Positions 1 to 8,019 of a DNA stretch of 20,906 bases are shown here, in pieces; position 1 is the first letter of the stretch; each line of letters starts with the position of its first letter. Location: the IMG/VR virus record IMGVR_UViG_3300044700_000788, positions 1-20,906 of that record. One strand, 5' to 3'. A model generated the notes under the pieces. It made no database searches. It was given only the letters and a program-made list of their open reading frames with translations, and was not told the DNA's origin. The DNA comes from a virus. The position numbers and the translations under genes are program-made.

Positions 1-2
1 GA

Positions 3-2321
3 CTAGTCGACCTCGATCCTTCATGTACCTATGAGTTTCCAGACACTCTTGGCATTCCCCCTACCTATTACCCTCCTCCGGTAAAACCTTTTCCTGCCTG
101 TGAAAAATTTGGAGCTACTGCAGATGTCCAATTTCTACATCTCGCGGCTAAAAATAGCTTTTTAGTTATTGAAGCAAGCGGTCCAGTAAAACCAGAGGAA
201 TCGGGAGATGAGGCACTCATCGACAATGCTCCAAATGATTGTAGTCTTAGAGTAACTGGTAAATTTGATATTGAGGCCTGCGACAAAGTCACCACCTCCA
301 CTGCTGTTAATTTTGGTGAAAGCCTCTCAGGCTCTTTAAATCTAGTTAATGTTGAGGACTGTGGTGTAGCTTTGGTGGGGGATATTCAGTATAGTGGCTG
401 TCCTTATTACAATGTTCAAAACAATGTCTCCTTTGCTCCAGTATTCTCAGGGTCTAGCTTGGGAGTTACCGCCAACAACGACAATCCGTGTTCGCTTACT
501 ATTGATGGTTTTTTTAATGCAGACGTATGCGAAGAGTTTGGCGCAACCAACACAGTCAATATTTCTGGATCTGTAGTAAAAAACCAAAAGTCTACATTAA
601 ATGTAAGAGATAAAAATCCTTGCGGATATGACTTCTCTTATTCTGCGGATATTGTTGCTTGTGATAAAGTTAACGTTGACGGTTCTGTAACCGTCAAAGG
701 AGACGCCAAATATGTAAAAATAAACAAACCAATATCTTTAGTTAAAGGAAACGATGCACCGAATTGTAGTTTAGAGCTTGCTGGAGATATTGAAATTAAT
801 ATCCCTAATCCAGGATGCAAACAGCTTCAATATACAGACACTAGCAGCATATACGGAAGAAGTGTGGTAGAGGTCACCCCCAAATATTACACCGTATTAC
901 CATCCAGTGACGAAAACCCTGTGTGCGGTGTCACCATTGGAGGAAAAACAGAAATACAAGCCTGTCCTACTTATCCAACTACATACTATTGGAGCTGGCG
1001 GCAAGTTAAAGAATTGGTTACATTAAGATTGCCTGTAGAGTTTTGGAAAGATCCTGTAGCTGTAGCGAAATATAATGATGCTGTAAGTAATGGAAATGTC
1101 TATGGACCTAACGGCGCTGTACCTGGATCAACTTTTGAAGAAAAAACAGCTTTAAATATTAATTTTGTAAATTCTTTTGGTCAGGTTGTAAGCCAGAAAA
1201 CTGTAACAGGCTTAAAATATGCTGCACCTCCGGTGGTCAAACAAGTGAGCAAAAAAGAAGATTACAATTATCCGGCTTGCGGAAGTGTTGTACAGAACTC
1301 CTTCTATACTGATATTTGTCCTGAGGTTTATTTAGATTTTCCATATACATCTCAACAGATGAGCACGATCACCATCTACGGTCCTGATGGTAGTGTTGGG
1401 CGAGGAGGGTTCAAGATATCTGCGGCTGCCGAAAATGCCCCAGGCACACCTAAAGGTTGCGGAAAGTCTATATATTTGATGGCCACAAAGAACATAGACA
1501 TCTTCATGGATTATGACGATAACAGTGACGGCGCTGGAGATGTTTATGGAGGTGACGCAACCGGAGGCGGGGCCAGTCAATCAGGTGAAGAAGGTGGAGG
1601 TGTGGGTGGTGGTGGAGCATCCACAAGCGGATCATCTAAATCAAAGGGATTGAAAGGAGGTCCGTGTAATTTTGGATGTTATGACGAAGGGGCAAGTGGA
1701 GCAAGCGGGGGCGGCGGACTGGTATGGGACGCAAAAACAAAAAAATGGGTGCCTTATGTTCCAGGACCATCAGGTGCATCAGGTGCAACAGCACCTCTAA
1801 TTAGACCCTACAGAAAAAAGAATCTTGCGGTTGAATTGCGCGATATTTTTGTAAATAACATATATCCCGCACAAGCTCCCTGTTGCTATGAAAACGGTAT
1901 GATGATAGACCTGTGCAAAAGCTCTATCACGGGACTTAAAAAACTACAGATAGCCAGACAAGATGGAAAGCTGTGGGACATGCCGGCTGTTCCCGGGGGA
2001 GCAGACCCTAAGTGGACACCCATTATGATGTGTGACGGTGCAGGTAAGAAAAGAATTATGTATGTACTTTCTTTTCCGGAACCTAGCAAAGAAAATTGGT
2101 ATGAGGGTGCATCGGGAGCAAACGCTACTTTTATGGTAAAAGAAGGAGAGCGTGGATATTTTGATCAAACTACTAAGAAGTTTATACCGTACGGCGGCGA
2201 AGGCGCAACCAGCTTCACCGGAGCCGCCGCCACCTCAGGACCGTCAGGCTCCACAGGTCCCTCAGGCTCATGGAGTAATCCTGGAGATAACTGGGACAAT
2301 CCTTTTGCAGGTATAGCTTAA
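3..2321 (+). CDS. Large virion/fibre-type protein with cysteine modules and collagen-like islands (5' end outside window)
   Basis: The frame is open from the first bases of the window to TAA at 2319-2321, giving at least 772 residues. The TTG at 372 is internal and is not a real start, because the frame continues upstream without a stop. The N-terminal half holds about seven related units of the form C-[SG]-x-x-hydrophobic-x-G-x-[FI]-x(4)-C, for example NDCSLRVTGKFDIEAC, NPCSLTIDGFFNADVC and PVCGVTIGGKTEIQAC, about 40-60 residues apart and rich in beta-type residues. The C-terminal third is glycine-rich and has collagen-like triplets at about 1684-1720, 1757-1795, 2102-2124 and 2196-2273. No catalytic motif was seen. 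A virion fibre, spike or baseplate-associated protein is the best inference. The next gene starts 4 bases downstream and carries the same triplets, so the two proteins probably act in the same structure. Confidence 0.8.
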   Translation, partial: LVDLDPSCTYEFPDTLGIPPTYYPPPVKPFPACEKFGATADVQFLHLAAKNSFLVIEASGPVKPEESGDEALIDNAPNDCSLRVTGKFDIEACDKVTTSTAVNFGESLSGSLNLVNVEDCGVALVGDIQYSGCPYYNVQNNVSFAPVFSGSSLGVTANNDNPCSLTIDGFFNADVCEEFGATNTVNISGSVVKNQKSTLNVRDKNPCGYDFSYSADIVACDKVNVDGSVTVKGDAKYVKINKPISLVKGNDAPNCSLELAGDIEINIPNPGCKQLQYTDTSSIYGRSVVEVTPKYYTVLPSSDENPVCGVTIGGKTEIQACPTYPTTYYWSWRQVKELVTLRLPVEFWKDPVAVAKYNDAVSNGNVYGPNGAVPGSTFEEKTALNINFVNSFGQVVSQKTVTGLKYAAPPVVKQVSKKEDYNYPACGSVVQNSFYTDICPEVYLDFPYTSQQMSTITIYGPDGSVGRGGFKISAAAENAPGTPKGCGKSIYLMATKNIDIFMDYDDNSDGAGDVYGGDATGGGASQSGEEGGGVGGGGASTSGSSKSKGLKGGPCNFGCYDEGASGASGGGGLVWDAKTKKWVPYVPGPSGASGATAPLIRPYRKKNLAVELRDIFVNNIYPAQAPCCYENGMMIDLCKSSITGLKKLQIARQDGKLWDMPAVPGGADPKWTPIMMCDGAGKKRIMYVLSFPEPSKENWYEGASGANATFMVKEGERGYFDQTTKKFIPYGGEGATSFTGAAATSGPSGSTGPSGSWSNPGDNWDNPFAGIA

Positions 2322-2325
2322 AATT

Positions 2326-3894
2326 ATGGCAACCTTAGGAGCTTCGTTTAGTGGTATAGTGGATTATACAATTGACGGACTTGGTCCATCAGGAACCACA
2401 GGCGCGAGTGGAGCCACTGCCTTTTTTAAAGATCTCATGTACCTCGCTGACTGTAATGAATGTGAGAGTATTTATCATAAACCTCAATACGACAGTGATG
2501 GTAAGCGTATCGACGGAACAGAACCTGCAGGTGCGACAGGCTGGTACTTCGGTGCTTCTGGTGCGTCTTATACCGGCACAGATTACACCGACCCAGATCC
2601 AAACGCACTTCCGCCAAGCGCTTGGGGACAAAGAGGGGCTAACGAGGATTTAATGGTTAAAAAGGCTAGTCTTTTAGCGCAGCCTCCAACATACATAGAA
2701 GGCAAATACGTCGACTGCATGCGTTGCGGTTGCCCATTGAACCATGTCGACAATAAAGATTGGTCTTGTGAATTAGCAGTTGAGGTATCTTATCCAGAAA
2801 ACTCTCGATTTGAACCAATTACAATGTATATTGTACAAAATCGCTCAGAAGCTATTGAAGAGATGGTTCCTAATGTGGCGAAGCTTTTAAAGAAAATTAA
2901 CCTTATAAAAGCATATGAGGATATTCTTTATTACGGTGAGATTGGATCTACAGGATCTGGCGCTACAGGAGCCTCAGGAGCTACAGGGTACTATATCATA
3001 GATGGTCAGACAGGCGCAGTAGTTGGCGCCATCGGTTCAAGTTCTTTTACTAGCGCTTACACAGAATTAGCGCATCCCACTAGAATACCTGTAACAGACC
3101 AGGAAAGAAGATGGTACGAGGAGGCAACAGATGACTTATATGATGAGTTAAGACAAATGGTGGGAGTTACAACCGGACAAGATGGTTTTGCAGATTACTC
3201 AAATATACAAAAATGCAACATTGAAGATGTAACAAAAAAAAGAGCAGTATTCGAAATTTCCGGTGACTGCTCTGGAGAAGATCCCGAGCCCGAGGATGCT
3301 ACTGATTGTTACAATTCTTACTCGTGGTGGTATTGGCGCAACGACTTTACAAGTTTTTTTAGCAATCATGACTGTGATGAGTTCACAGACCACAAAGCCT
3401 GCTGCTGCTCAGATTGTAGCAAAACGTTTACCAGAGATGAAGGCATTGACATTACTGACAGCTGGTTTGAAACAGCTAAAATAAAAACAACAAAAAAAAC
3501 TTTTAAAATAACGGCAGAAGACGTTTCATGTGAGCAGGGGAGCTGTCATGTTAATTATATTATAACCCCATCAGTAGAGGCAGCTACAAACTGGAAACTT
3601 TGCAGTTTTCCTGGCACTATTAGACTGATATCGCCAAAAGAAGCGGACGAAGCAAATTTGAGTGAAGCTGAAAAAGCGTATTTTACATACAATACAAGAT
3701 TATTTATTGGAGGTTATGGTGGCAGTATCCTTCCAGTCAACTACCAAACAGCCAATTTGTGCCCAATTCATAAGTTCGACCTTGCGGAGCTTTGCGGAAC
3801 TGAAGATAATCCAGATGTATATGGCGGCAATGGAGGATCTAATAGAACCAATTATCAATACGACTACACTCTAGATAACAACCAATACCCATAG
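2326..3894 (+). CDS. Putative structural protein with collagen-like inserts and cysteine clusters
   Basis: This 522-residue protein starts at ATG 2326, 4 bases after the preceding stop, so the two genes are probably co-transcribed. Short runs of collagen-type triplets interrupt otherwise globular sequence near residues 20-32 (GPSGTTGASGAT), 66-80 and 206-222 (GSTGSGATGASGATG). Two cysteine clusters could bind metal or form disulfides: one around residues 128-143 (CMRCGCP, then SCE) and one around 360-370 (CCCSDCSKTF). The rest is acidic and aromatic, with no membrane segment and no enzyme motif that I recognise. I do not recognise the family. The collagen-like islands and the position beside the first gene suggest a virion component such as a fibre or baseplate protein. 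Confidence 0.78.
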   Translation: MATLGASFSGIVDYTIDGLGPSGTTGASGATAFFKDLMYLADCNECESIYHKPQYDSDGKRIDGTEPAGATGWYFGASGASYTGTDYTDPDPNALPPSAWGQRGANEDLMVKKASLLAQPPTYIEGKYVDCMRCGCPLNHVDNKDWSCELAVEVSYPENSRFEPITMYIVQNRSEAIEEMVPNVAKLLKKINLIKAYEDILYYGEIGSTGSGATGASGATGYYIIDGQTGAVVGAIGSSSFTSAYTELAHPTRIPVTDQERRWYEEATDDLYDELRQMVGVTTGQDGFADYSNIQKCNIEDVTKKRAVFEISGDCSGEDPEPEDATDCYNSYSWWYWRNDFTSFFSNHDCDEFTDHKACCCSDCSKTFTRDEGIDITDSWFETAKIKTTKKTFKITAEDVSCEQGSCHVNYIITPSVEAATNWKLCSFPGTIRLISPKEADEANLSEAEKAYFTYNTRLFIGGYGGSILPVNYQTANLCPIHKFDLAELCGTEDNPDVYGGNGGSNRTNYQYDYTLDNNQYP

Positions 3895-3904
3895 TTTAAA
3901 TAAT

Positions 3905-4393
3905 ATGACTCCTCAACAAGTAGCCAATTTTTTCCTACATATACCTAAAGAAATTATTGAAAACAAAAGAGCAAAAAGCCCTGATTTCATAGAAGCACTA
4001 TTACTCGAAGGTGTATGGCTAGAAGAAGTTTTTATAGTACCTAAAAAGAAAATGGAGGTGTTGATGCATCGATACAGGCCTTCCGACAAGCCGAACAGCA
4101 ATCAACAGACAATTACAGAGTCCCAGGCTGAACCAGCATTAGACAGCTCAATATTGCGACCAATTAAAAATTTTGCAGGATCGATGAAAAATTGGGTATC
4201 TAACGGCATGCCTTTGGCTAGTAAAGAAGTTTACGAAACTCGTAAAAGTATTTGCAATAGTTGCCCGTTCTGGGATAAAGACGGAAACATGGGTATGGGT
4301 AAATGCAAGCAATGTGGATGCACTGCAGCCAAGCTATCTTTAGCCACAGAAAAATGCCCTGTAGGTAAATGGGGTCCTGTAACAAAAGACTAG
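3905..4393 (+). CDS. Small six-cysteine, zinc-binding-like phage protein
   Basis: This protein has 162 residues. The N-terminal half is plain and slightly basic. The C-terminal part carries a compact cysteine motif, CNSCPFWD (Cys117, Cys120), then GKCKQCGC (Cys134, Cys137, Cys139), then EKCPVGKWG (Cys151). The spacing resembles a zinc knuckle or ribbon. From memory, a C-x2-C-PFW...C-x2-C-x-C...KCP-GKW module is common in hypothetical proteins of marine tailed phages, but its function is not known. The gene lies 10 bases after the structural gene and probably belongs to its operon. Its TAG stop (4391-4393) overlaps the TAG stop of the opposing gene through the palindrome CTAG, so the two genes converge with no spacer. 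Confidence 0.8.
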   Translation: MTPQQVANFFLHIPKEIIENKRAKSPDFIEALLLEGVWLEEVFIVPKKKMEVLMHRYRPSDKPNSNQQTITESQAEPALDSSILRPIKNFAGSMKNWVSNGMPLASKEVYETRKSICNSCPFWDKDGNMGMGKCKQCGCTAAKLSLATEKCPVGKWGPVTKD

Positions 4394-5082
4394 TGTTCAG
4401 GAATATCTATAACCGAAGAAAGAAACTCATGATGATCAATCCATACAGGCTTGCCAGTAGAATTATCAATTACCTGTCTGTAAAGTTTTCCATCAGTACC
4501 TTTTCTGGTATTATGAACGAAAAAATTTACTACCCCTATGGTCGTTGCCTCTACTGTTTGAATAGGGTCAAGTAAACCAAATTGAGATTCATTTACCTCT
4601 CTAGAAGATTCTGGAATAGCCTCAGTAGAACCGATACCTCCCTCACCCATTTTGGTAACTTTATGTGCAAGCATATACTGCTCCATCGGATTTACACCCT
4701 CAATATTTTGACTTAATGCGTTACCAACAAAAACAGATTTTATCTGAGGAGAAAAGAAGCCTGCATGCAACCATGACAGGTTTCTTTTTTGTCTTAGCTT
4801 AGACTTTGCCTTGAATTGAATCTTACCCGCATCATGCTCAATATGTTCTCTAATATGATCTTCAGGCCCCATAAACTTGGAAAAGATGACGTTATCACGA
4901 TCATCAGGCTCAACCTTCCTACCAAACACATCCAGGAGCTTCTTGGTGGTATCTAGCATTATTTGAGGCGAAACATATGAAGATGAGCTTCCTAGAGTCC
5001 TTCCCATCACAGATGCGTCCAAACGCATGTTCCTAAAATATTCCTTAAGTTTAGTTATTTTTTCTTGTTTAGAACTAGGCAT
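4390..5082 (-). CDS. RNA polymerase beta subunit, middle fragment (split phage RNAP)
   Basis: This 230-residue protein aligns without gaps to the rifampicin-region segment of bacterial RpoB. LSQNIEGVNPMEQYMLAHK (residues 123-141) matches E. coli LSQFMDQNNPLSEITHKRR (511-529), GEGGI follows where RpoB has GPGGL, and DPIQTVEATTIGVVN (172-186) matches CPIETPEGPNIGLIN. Upstream, EPDDRDNVIFSKFMG (58-72) corresponds to VDDIDHLGNRRIRSVG. Downstream, YRQVIDNSTGKPVW (201-214) corresponds to the YRKV...VTD strand. The protein therefore covers roughly residues 400-605 of E. coli beta (Rpb2 domain 3 and the fork region). It stops before the segment that begins DDANRALMGSNMQRQA. No other polymerase piece lies in the window. 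Phages of the phiKZ/AR9 type encode beta and beta' in separate pieces, and this would be a similar arrangement with an unusually short piece. The gene stands alone on the minus strand between plus-strand genes. Confidence 0.83.
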   Translation of the reverse strand: MPSSKQEKITKLKEYFRNMRLDASVMGRTLGSSSSYVSPQIMLDTTKKLLDVFGRKVEPDDRDNVIFSKFMGPEDHIREHIEHDAGKIQFKAKSKLRQKRNLSWLHAGFFSPQIKSVFVGNALSQNIEGVNPMEQYMLAHKVTKMGEGGIGSTEAIPESSREVNESQFGLLDPIQTVEATTIGVVNFFVHNTRKGTDGKLYRQVIDNSTGKPVWIDHHEFLSSVIDIPEH

Positions 5083-5126
5083 ATTAGATATATTATTAGA
5101 AAGTTATTCAAAACACAACAACACAG

Positions 5127-5315
5127 ATGACATTCGAATTTGATTATAATACAGACACAGACCAGATAACCATTGTATATGATGGCTCTTGTATGCTTAA
5201 AGTTGATTTCGATGGCGAGCGTCCAACGTTTCATAACTTTGATAGAGTAGATGACGAGGAAATGGAGCATCTGCTAAAAAATCTTTGCAGGGCTGCTTAC
5301 GAAGTGCTAGCGTAA
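5127..5315 (+). CDS. Small acidic hypothetical protein
   Basis: This protein has 62 residues and starts at ATG 5127 after an A/C-rich leader with no Shine-Dalgarno sequence. It begins with two or three beta-type stretches (TFEFDYNTDTDQITIVYD, then CMLKVDFDG) and ends in an acidic helix (DDEEMEHLLKNLCRAAYEVL). I do not recognise the family. It ends 6 bases before the start of the deaminase-like gene and is probably transcribed with it and with the reductase. It diverges from the polymerase-fragment gene across a 44-base gap that must hold promoters for both. Confidence 0.6.
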   Translation: MTFEFDYNTDTDQITIVYDGSCMLKVDFDGERPTFHNFDRVDDEEMEHLLKNLCRAAYEVLA

Positions 5316-5321
5316 GCACTC

Positions 5322-5768
5322 ATGAATAGTTCAGAAAAGCCCCGTCCAAATTGGGATGAGTACGGAATGCTGCTCGCTTATGCAGCAAGTCAAAGATCTC
5401 CAGACCCTTACATCAGCGTAGGAGCTGCAGCATTTAGAAAAGACAGAAGTACCATAGCCACAGGGTATAATGGCGCTCTGCCTGGAGTAGAGCTAGATTG
5501 GTCTGATAGAGATTCACGCAGACCTTTTGTCATACATGCAGAATTCAACTGCTTGAAATATGCTGAAAGAGGTAGCATTCACTATCTTTATGTGACAATG
5601 CTCCCGTGCAGCAAATGTCTAGACCTCATAGCTGAGCATGGTGTGAAAGAAGTAATCTACGACCAACTCTACCATAGAGATCATTCTTCATTGACTAGAG
5701 CCCTGGATATGGGAATAGTCATCAGGCAATTGTCGCTAAGTCAGCCCTATATGCTTGGACAGAGATAA
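5322..5768 (+). CDS. dCMP deaminase-like zinc-dependent cytidine deaminase
   Basis: This 148-residue protein has the cytidine/deoxycytidylate deaminase signature. His72-Ala-Glu74 (IHAEFN) gives a zinc ligand and the proton-shuttling glutamate, and PCSKC (Cys96, Cys99) gives the other two zinc ligands. A TGYNGALPG loop at 47-55 matches the substrate loop of ComEB/dCMP deaminases. The expected reaction is deamination of dCMP to dUMP, supplying dTMP synthesis. At 148 residues it is close to the usual length for phage dCMP deaminases. It starts 6 bases after the small gene upstream and precedes the reductase by 111 bases, so it belongs to a nucleotide block. A deaminase with another cytosine-containing substrate cannot be excluded. 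Confidence 0.82.
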   Translation: MNSSEKPRPNWDEYGMLLAYAASQRSPDPYISVGAAAFRKDRSTIATGYNGALPGVELDWSDRDSRRPFVIHAEFNCLKYAERGSIHYLYVTMLPCSKCLDLIAEHGVKEVIYDQLYHRDHSSLTRALDMGIVIRQLSLSQPYMLGQR

Positions 5769-5879
5769 GGCAAGATATAAATATATCGTATCGAAAACTA
5801 ATTTTCTGTAGGCTAAACAGTTATTTTGGTACTATAAATGTTAGGTTAGGTAAACCTATATAAACAAATAAAAAACAAT
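5769..5879 (+). promoter_or_regulatory. AT-rich leader upstream of the ribonucleotide reductase
   Basis: This 111-base gap lacks an ORF. It holds TATAAATA at 5776-5783 and TATAAATG at 5833-5840, both resembling T4-type late promoter cores. It also has a small hairpin formed by TAGGTT and AACCTA around 5842-5858. The reductase start follows the A-rich stretch AACAAATAAAAAACAAT, with no Shine-Dalgarno sequence. Either TATA element may be chance in such AT-rich DNA. Confidence 0.3.
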
Positions 5880-7730
5880 ATGAGTAAAGAATTTCTATCA
5901 AAAATCGTTCACTATCGCACCTATGCAAAGTATCTTCCTGAAGAACAGAGAAGAGAAACCAAAGAGGAAACTATCAAGCGTAACCTAGATATGCATGTTA
6001 AGAAGTTTCCAAATCTTGAGAAAGAAATCTCAAAGGCATATGAACAGGTTTTTGCTGGCAGGGTAGTTCCTAGCATGAGGAGCTTTCAGTTTGCAGGTGA
6101 GGCTATTGAGCGTAGACACAACCGCATGTACAACTGCAGCTTCCTAAACATTACTTCTGTAAAAGACTTTGCTGATCTTTTTTACATGAGTATGAGCGGA
6201 GCGGGAGTAGGATTCAGCGTAAAGAAGCGTCATGTATCACAGCTAGCCCTTGTACCTGAAGGCTTTGTTGTGGCTCCATATATTATTGAAGATTCTGCAG
6301 AAGGCTGGTGTGATTCTTTGGTAGCGTTGTTTACCAATCCTGACCTTCAGTTTGACTATACTCAAATTCGCCCTATGGGTAGTCCGTTGAGCACAGGAGG
6401 AACATCTAGCGGGCCTAAGGCATTGATCAAGATGCATGCGAATGTAAGAGCAATTCTTAGGAAAGCTGAAGGACGCAAGCTTACTCCTTTTGAATGTCAT
6501 AGAATCTGCTGTCTTGTAGCAGATTGCGTTGTTGTAGGTGGAGTACGCAGAGGTGCGTTGATTAGTCTTTTTGATGCAGATGAACAAGAGCTTGTTCACT
6601 GCAAAGCAGGCAACTGGTGGGAGAAATACCCAGAGCTAGCAAGAGCAAACAACAGTGCAGTCTTAAGAAAAGACGATCCTGAGTTTGCCAGCAAAGCCGC
6701 TTATATCATACAGGCATGCTTCGACGGAGGGCAAGCTGAGCCGGGGTTGTCGCTTACTGGTGACAGCGATGACCTCGGCTTTAACCCCTGCCATGAAATT
6801 GCATTGAAATCGCGAGGAGTATGTAACCTGACAGAAATCAACGCAGCCAAATGCTTTTCTAGAGAAGAGTGGCTTCAAGCGGTAGAAGCTGCTACAATCA
6901 TAGGAACCCTACAAGCATCATACACAGACTTTAAATATGTTCACCCAGGATGGAAAGAAAATGCAGAGGACGAGTCACTTCTCGGTGTATCGATCACTGG
7001 TCAGGCTGAAAATCAGCAAATTCTCACTAATGAAAACCTGCAAGACGGAGCAAAGCTTTCTGTCGAAATTAATAGAGAGTGGGCAGGCAAGCTTGGCATC
7101 AAGCCAGCTAGGAGAATCACTACAACCAAACCTAGCGGTACAAGCAGCAGCTGGCTGGGAACCACAGCGGGCGTACATGCGGGACATGAGATCAGATATA
7201 TTAGGCGAGTGCGCATGGATAAGTTCAGCGCTCTTGCTAAGGCCCTGGCCAAGCGATTTCCTGCCTTTGTTGTTGATGATCCTTTCAACAGCAACGACAT
7301 GATCATGCAGGTACCTGTAAAACTCTATGACACCACACTACTCAGATCTCAAGAAACTGCCGTACAATGTCTTGAGCGTGTTAAAAAATTGTACGATAAT
7401 TGGATTGTGCCTGGTCACGTCGAAGGTGTTAACACTCACAACATCAGCCTTACAATCAACTATCATGAACACGAAAAAGAGGCGATCAAGAAGTGGATGA
7501 TCGAAAACAAGGACTCGTATTATGGGATTAGTCTTATTCCTTATGACGGTGGAGATTATAAGTACTTGCCTTATAGCCAGCCCCCGCATCCGGAAGTATT
7601 TGAAATCCTGGATAAAGCGTTTTCCCAAATAGTAGAAAACTTCAGTTTCGAAGACATCAAAGAAAGAAAAGACAATACTGATTTCAAAGGTGAAATCGCA
7701 TGTGCTGGCGGAGCTTGTACTATCGACTAG
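5880..7730 (+). CDS. Adenosylcobalamin-dependent (class II) ribonucleoside-triphosphate reductase, monomeric type
   Basis: This 616-residue enzyme reduces ribonucleotides to deoxyribonucleotides using vitamin B12. NCSF (85-88) carries the first redox cysteine (Cys86). NPCHE (302-306) is the active-site Asn-x-Cys-x-Glu triad with the thiyl-radical Cys304, and CNLTEI gives the partner redox Cys315. KPSGTSS (418-424) is the phosphate-binding loop. The C-terminus ends in CAGGAC (Cys608, Cys613), the C-x4-C pair that re-reduces the active site in the Lactobacillus leichmannii type. No class I iron or class III glycyl-radical motif is present. It is somewhat shorter than the Lactobacillus enzyme (about 740 residues), as many phage versions are. 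It lies behind the dCMP-deaminase-like gene and ends just before a strong terminator. Dependence on host or environmental B12 follows from the class. Confidence 0.92.
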   Translation: MSKEFLSKIVHYRTYAKYLPEEQRRETKEETIKRNLDMHVKKFPNLEKEISKAYEQVFAGRVVPSMRSFQFAGEAIERRHNRMYNCSFLNITSVKDFADLFYMSMSGAGVGFSVKKRHVSQLALVPEGFVVAPYIIEDSAEGWCDSLVALFTNPDLQFDYTQIRPMGSPLSTGGTSSGPKALIKMHANVRAILRKAEGRKLTPFECHRICCLVADCVVVGGVRRGALISLFDADEQELVHCKAGNWWEKYPELARANNSAVLRKDDPEFASKAAYIIQACFDGGQAEPGLSLTGDSDDLGFNPCHEIALKSRGVCNLTEINAAKCFSREEWLQAVEAATIIGTLQASYTDFKYVHPGWKENAEDESLLGVSITGQAENQQILTNENLQDGAKLSVEINREWAGKLGIKPARRITTTKPSGTSSSWLGTTAGVHAGHEIRYIRRVRMDKFSALAKALAKRFPAFVVDDPFNSNDMIMQVPVKLYDTTLLRSQETAVQCLERVKKLYDNWIVPGHVEGVNTHNISLTINYHEHEKEAIKKWMIENKDSYYGISLIPYDGGDYKYLPYSQPPHPEVFEILDKAFSQIVENFSFEDIKERKDNTDFKGEIACAGGACTID

Positions 7731-7733
7731 TCT

Positions 7734-7781
7734 CTGACAGCTAAAAAAAAGCCTGGATTCCTTTTGGGGTCCAGGCTTTTT
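7734..7781. terminator. Bidirectional intrinsic terminator with conserved AGCTGTCAG tail
   Basis: AAAAAGCCTGGA (7746-7757) pairs perfectly with TCCAGGCTTTTT (7770-7781). Read on plus it ends the reductase transcript, and the loop can add U-G and C-G pairs. Read on minus it ends the 7795-8366 genes, with eight T residues followed by AGCTGTCAG (complement of 7734-7742). The same tail follows two other minus-strand terminators. Confidence 0.9.
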
Positions 7782-7794
7782 CTGTTTCAAAGGG

Positions 7795-8019
7795 TTAGCG
7801 AACTCTCTCCAACATGGCGAGCTGTTGTTGTAATTCCTCGTTAGTTGAACTGTGTCTTTGTTGTCCCCTGTTGTTCCAAATCCCGTTGTCATTAAAACCG
7901 ATCAATCTCCATGGAGATTCGGTTATATTGACAACCCACTCCTCAGGCTCCTCTCTTGGAGGATTTGTGTTAGTGGGCAACACAAACGTTGGGCCATCGG
8001 CTACTTCGGATGTGGTCAT
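7795..8019 (-). CDS. Small hypothetical protein
   Basis: This protein has 74 residues and is rich in Pro, Glu, Trp and Asn. It ends in a short charged helix (TNEELQQQLAMLERVR). Its ATG overlaps the stop of the preceding minus-strand gene by 4 bases (8016-8019), which indicates translational coupling, and it ends just before the terminator at 7734-7781. A perfect 16-base palindrome (AATCTCCATGGAGATT, 7904-7919) lies inside it. I do not recognise the family. An overlapping plus-strand frame of similar size exists, but the coupling favours the minus-strand call. Confidence 0.6.
   Translation of the reverse strand: MTTSEVADGPTFVLPTNTNPPREEPEEWVVNITESPWRLIGFNDNGIWNNRGQQRHSSTNEELQQQLAMLERVR

Noticed and set aside
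372-374. TTG start for the first structural gene
   Set aside because: The same frame is open to the window edge and the upstream codons continue the cysteine-module pattern, so the gene begins outside the window.
5776-5783. TATAAATA as a T4-type late promoter
   Set aside because: Only one good copy lies near a gene, the surroundings are very AT-rich, and another TATAAATA-like string lies inside phoH. It is kept only as a low-confidence site.
7338-7892. 184-codon minus-strand frame over the end of the reductase gene
   Set aside because: It is antisense to well-conserved reductase sequence, crosses a strong terminator and overlaps another gene, so it is a shadow frame.
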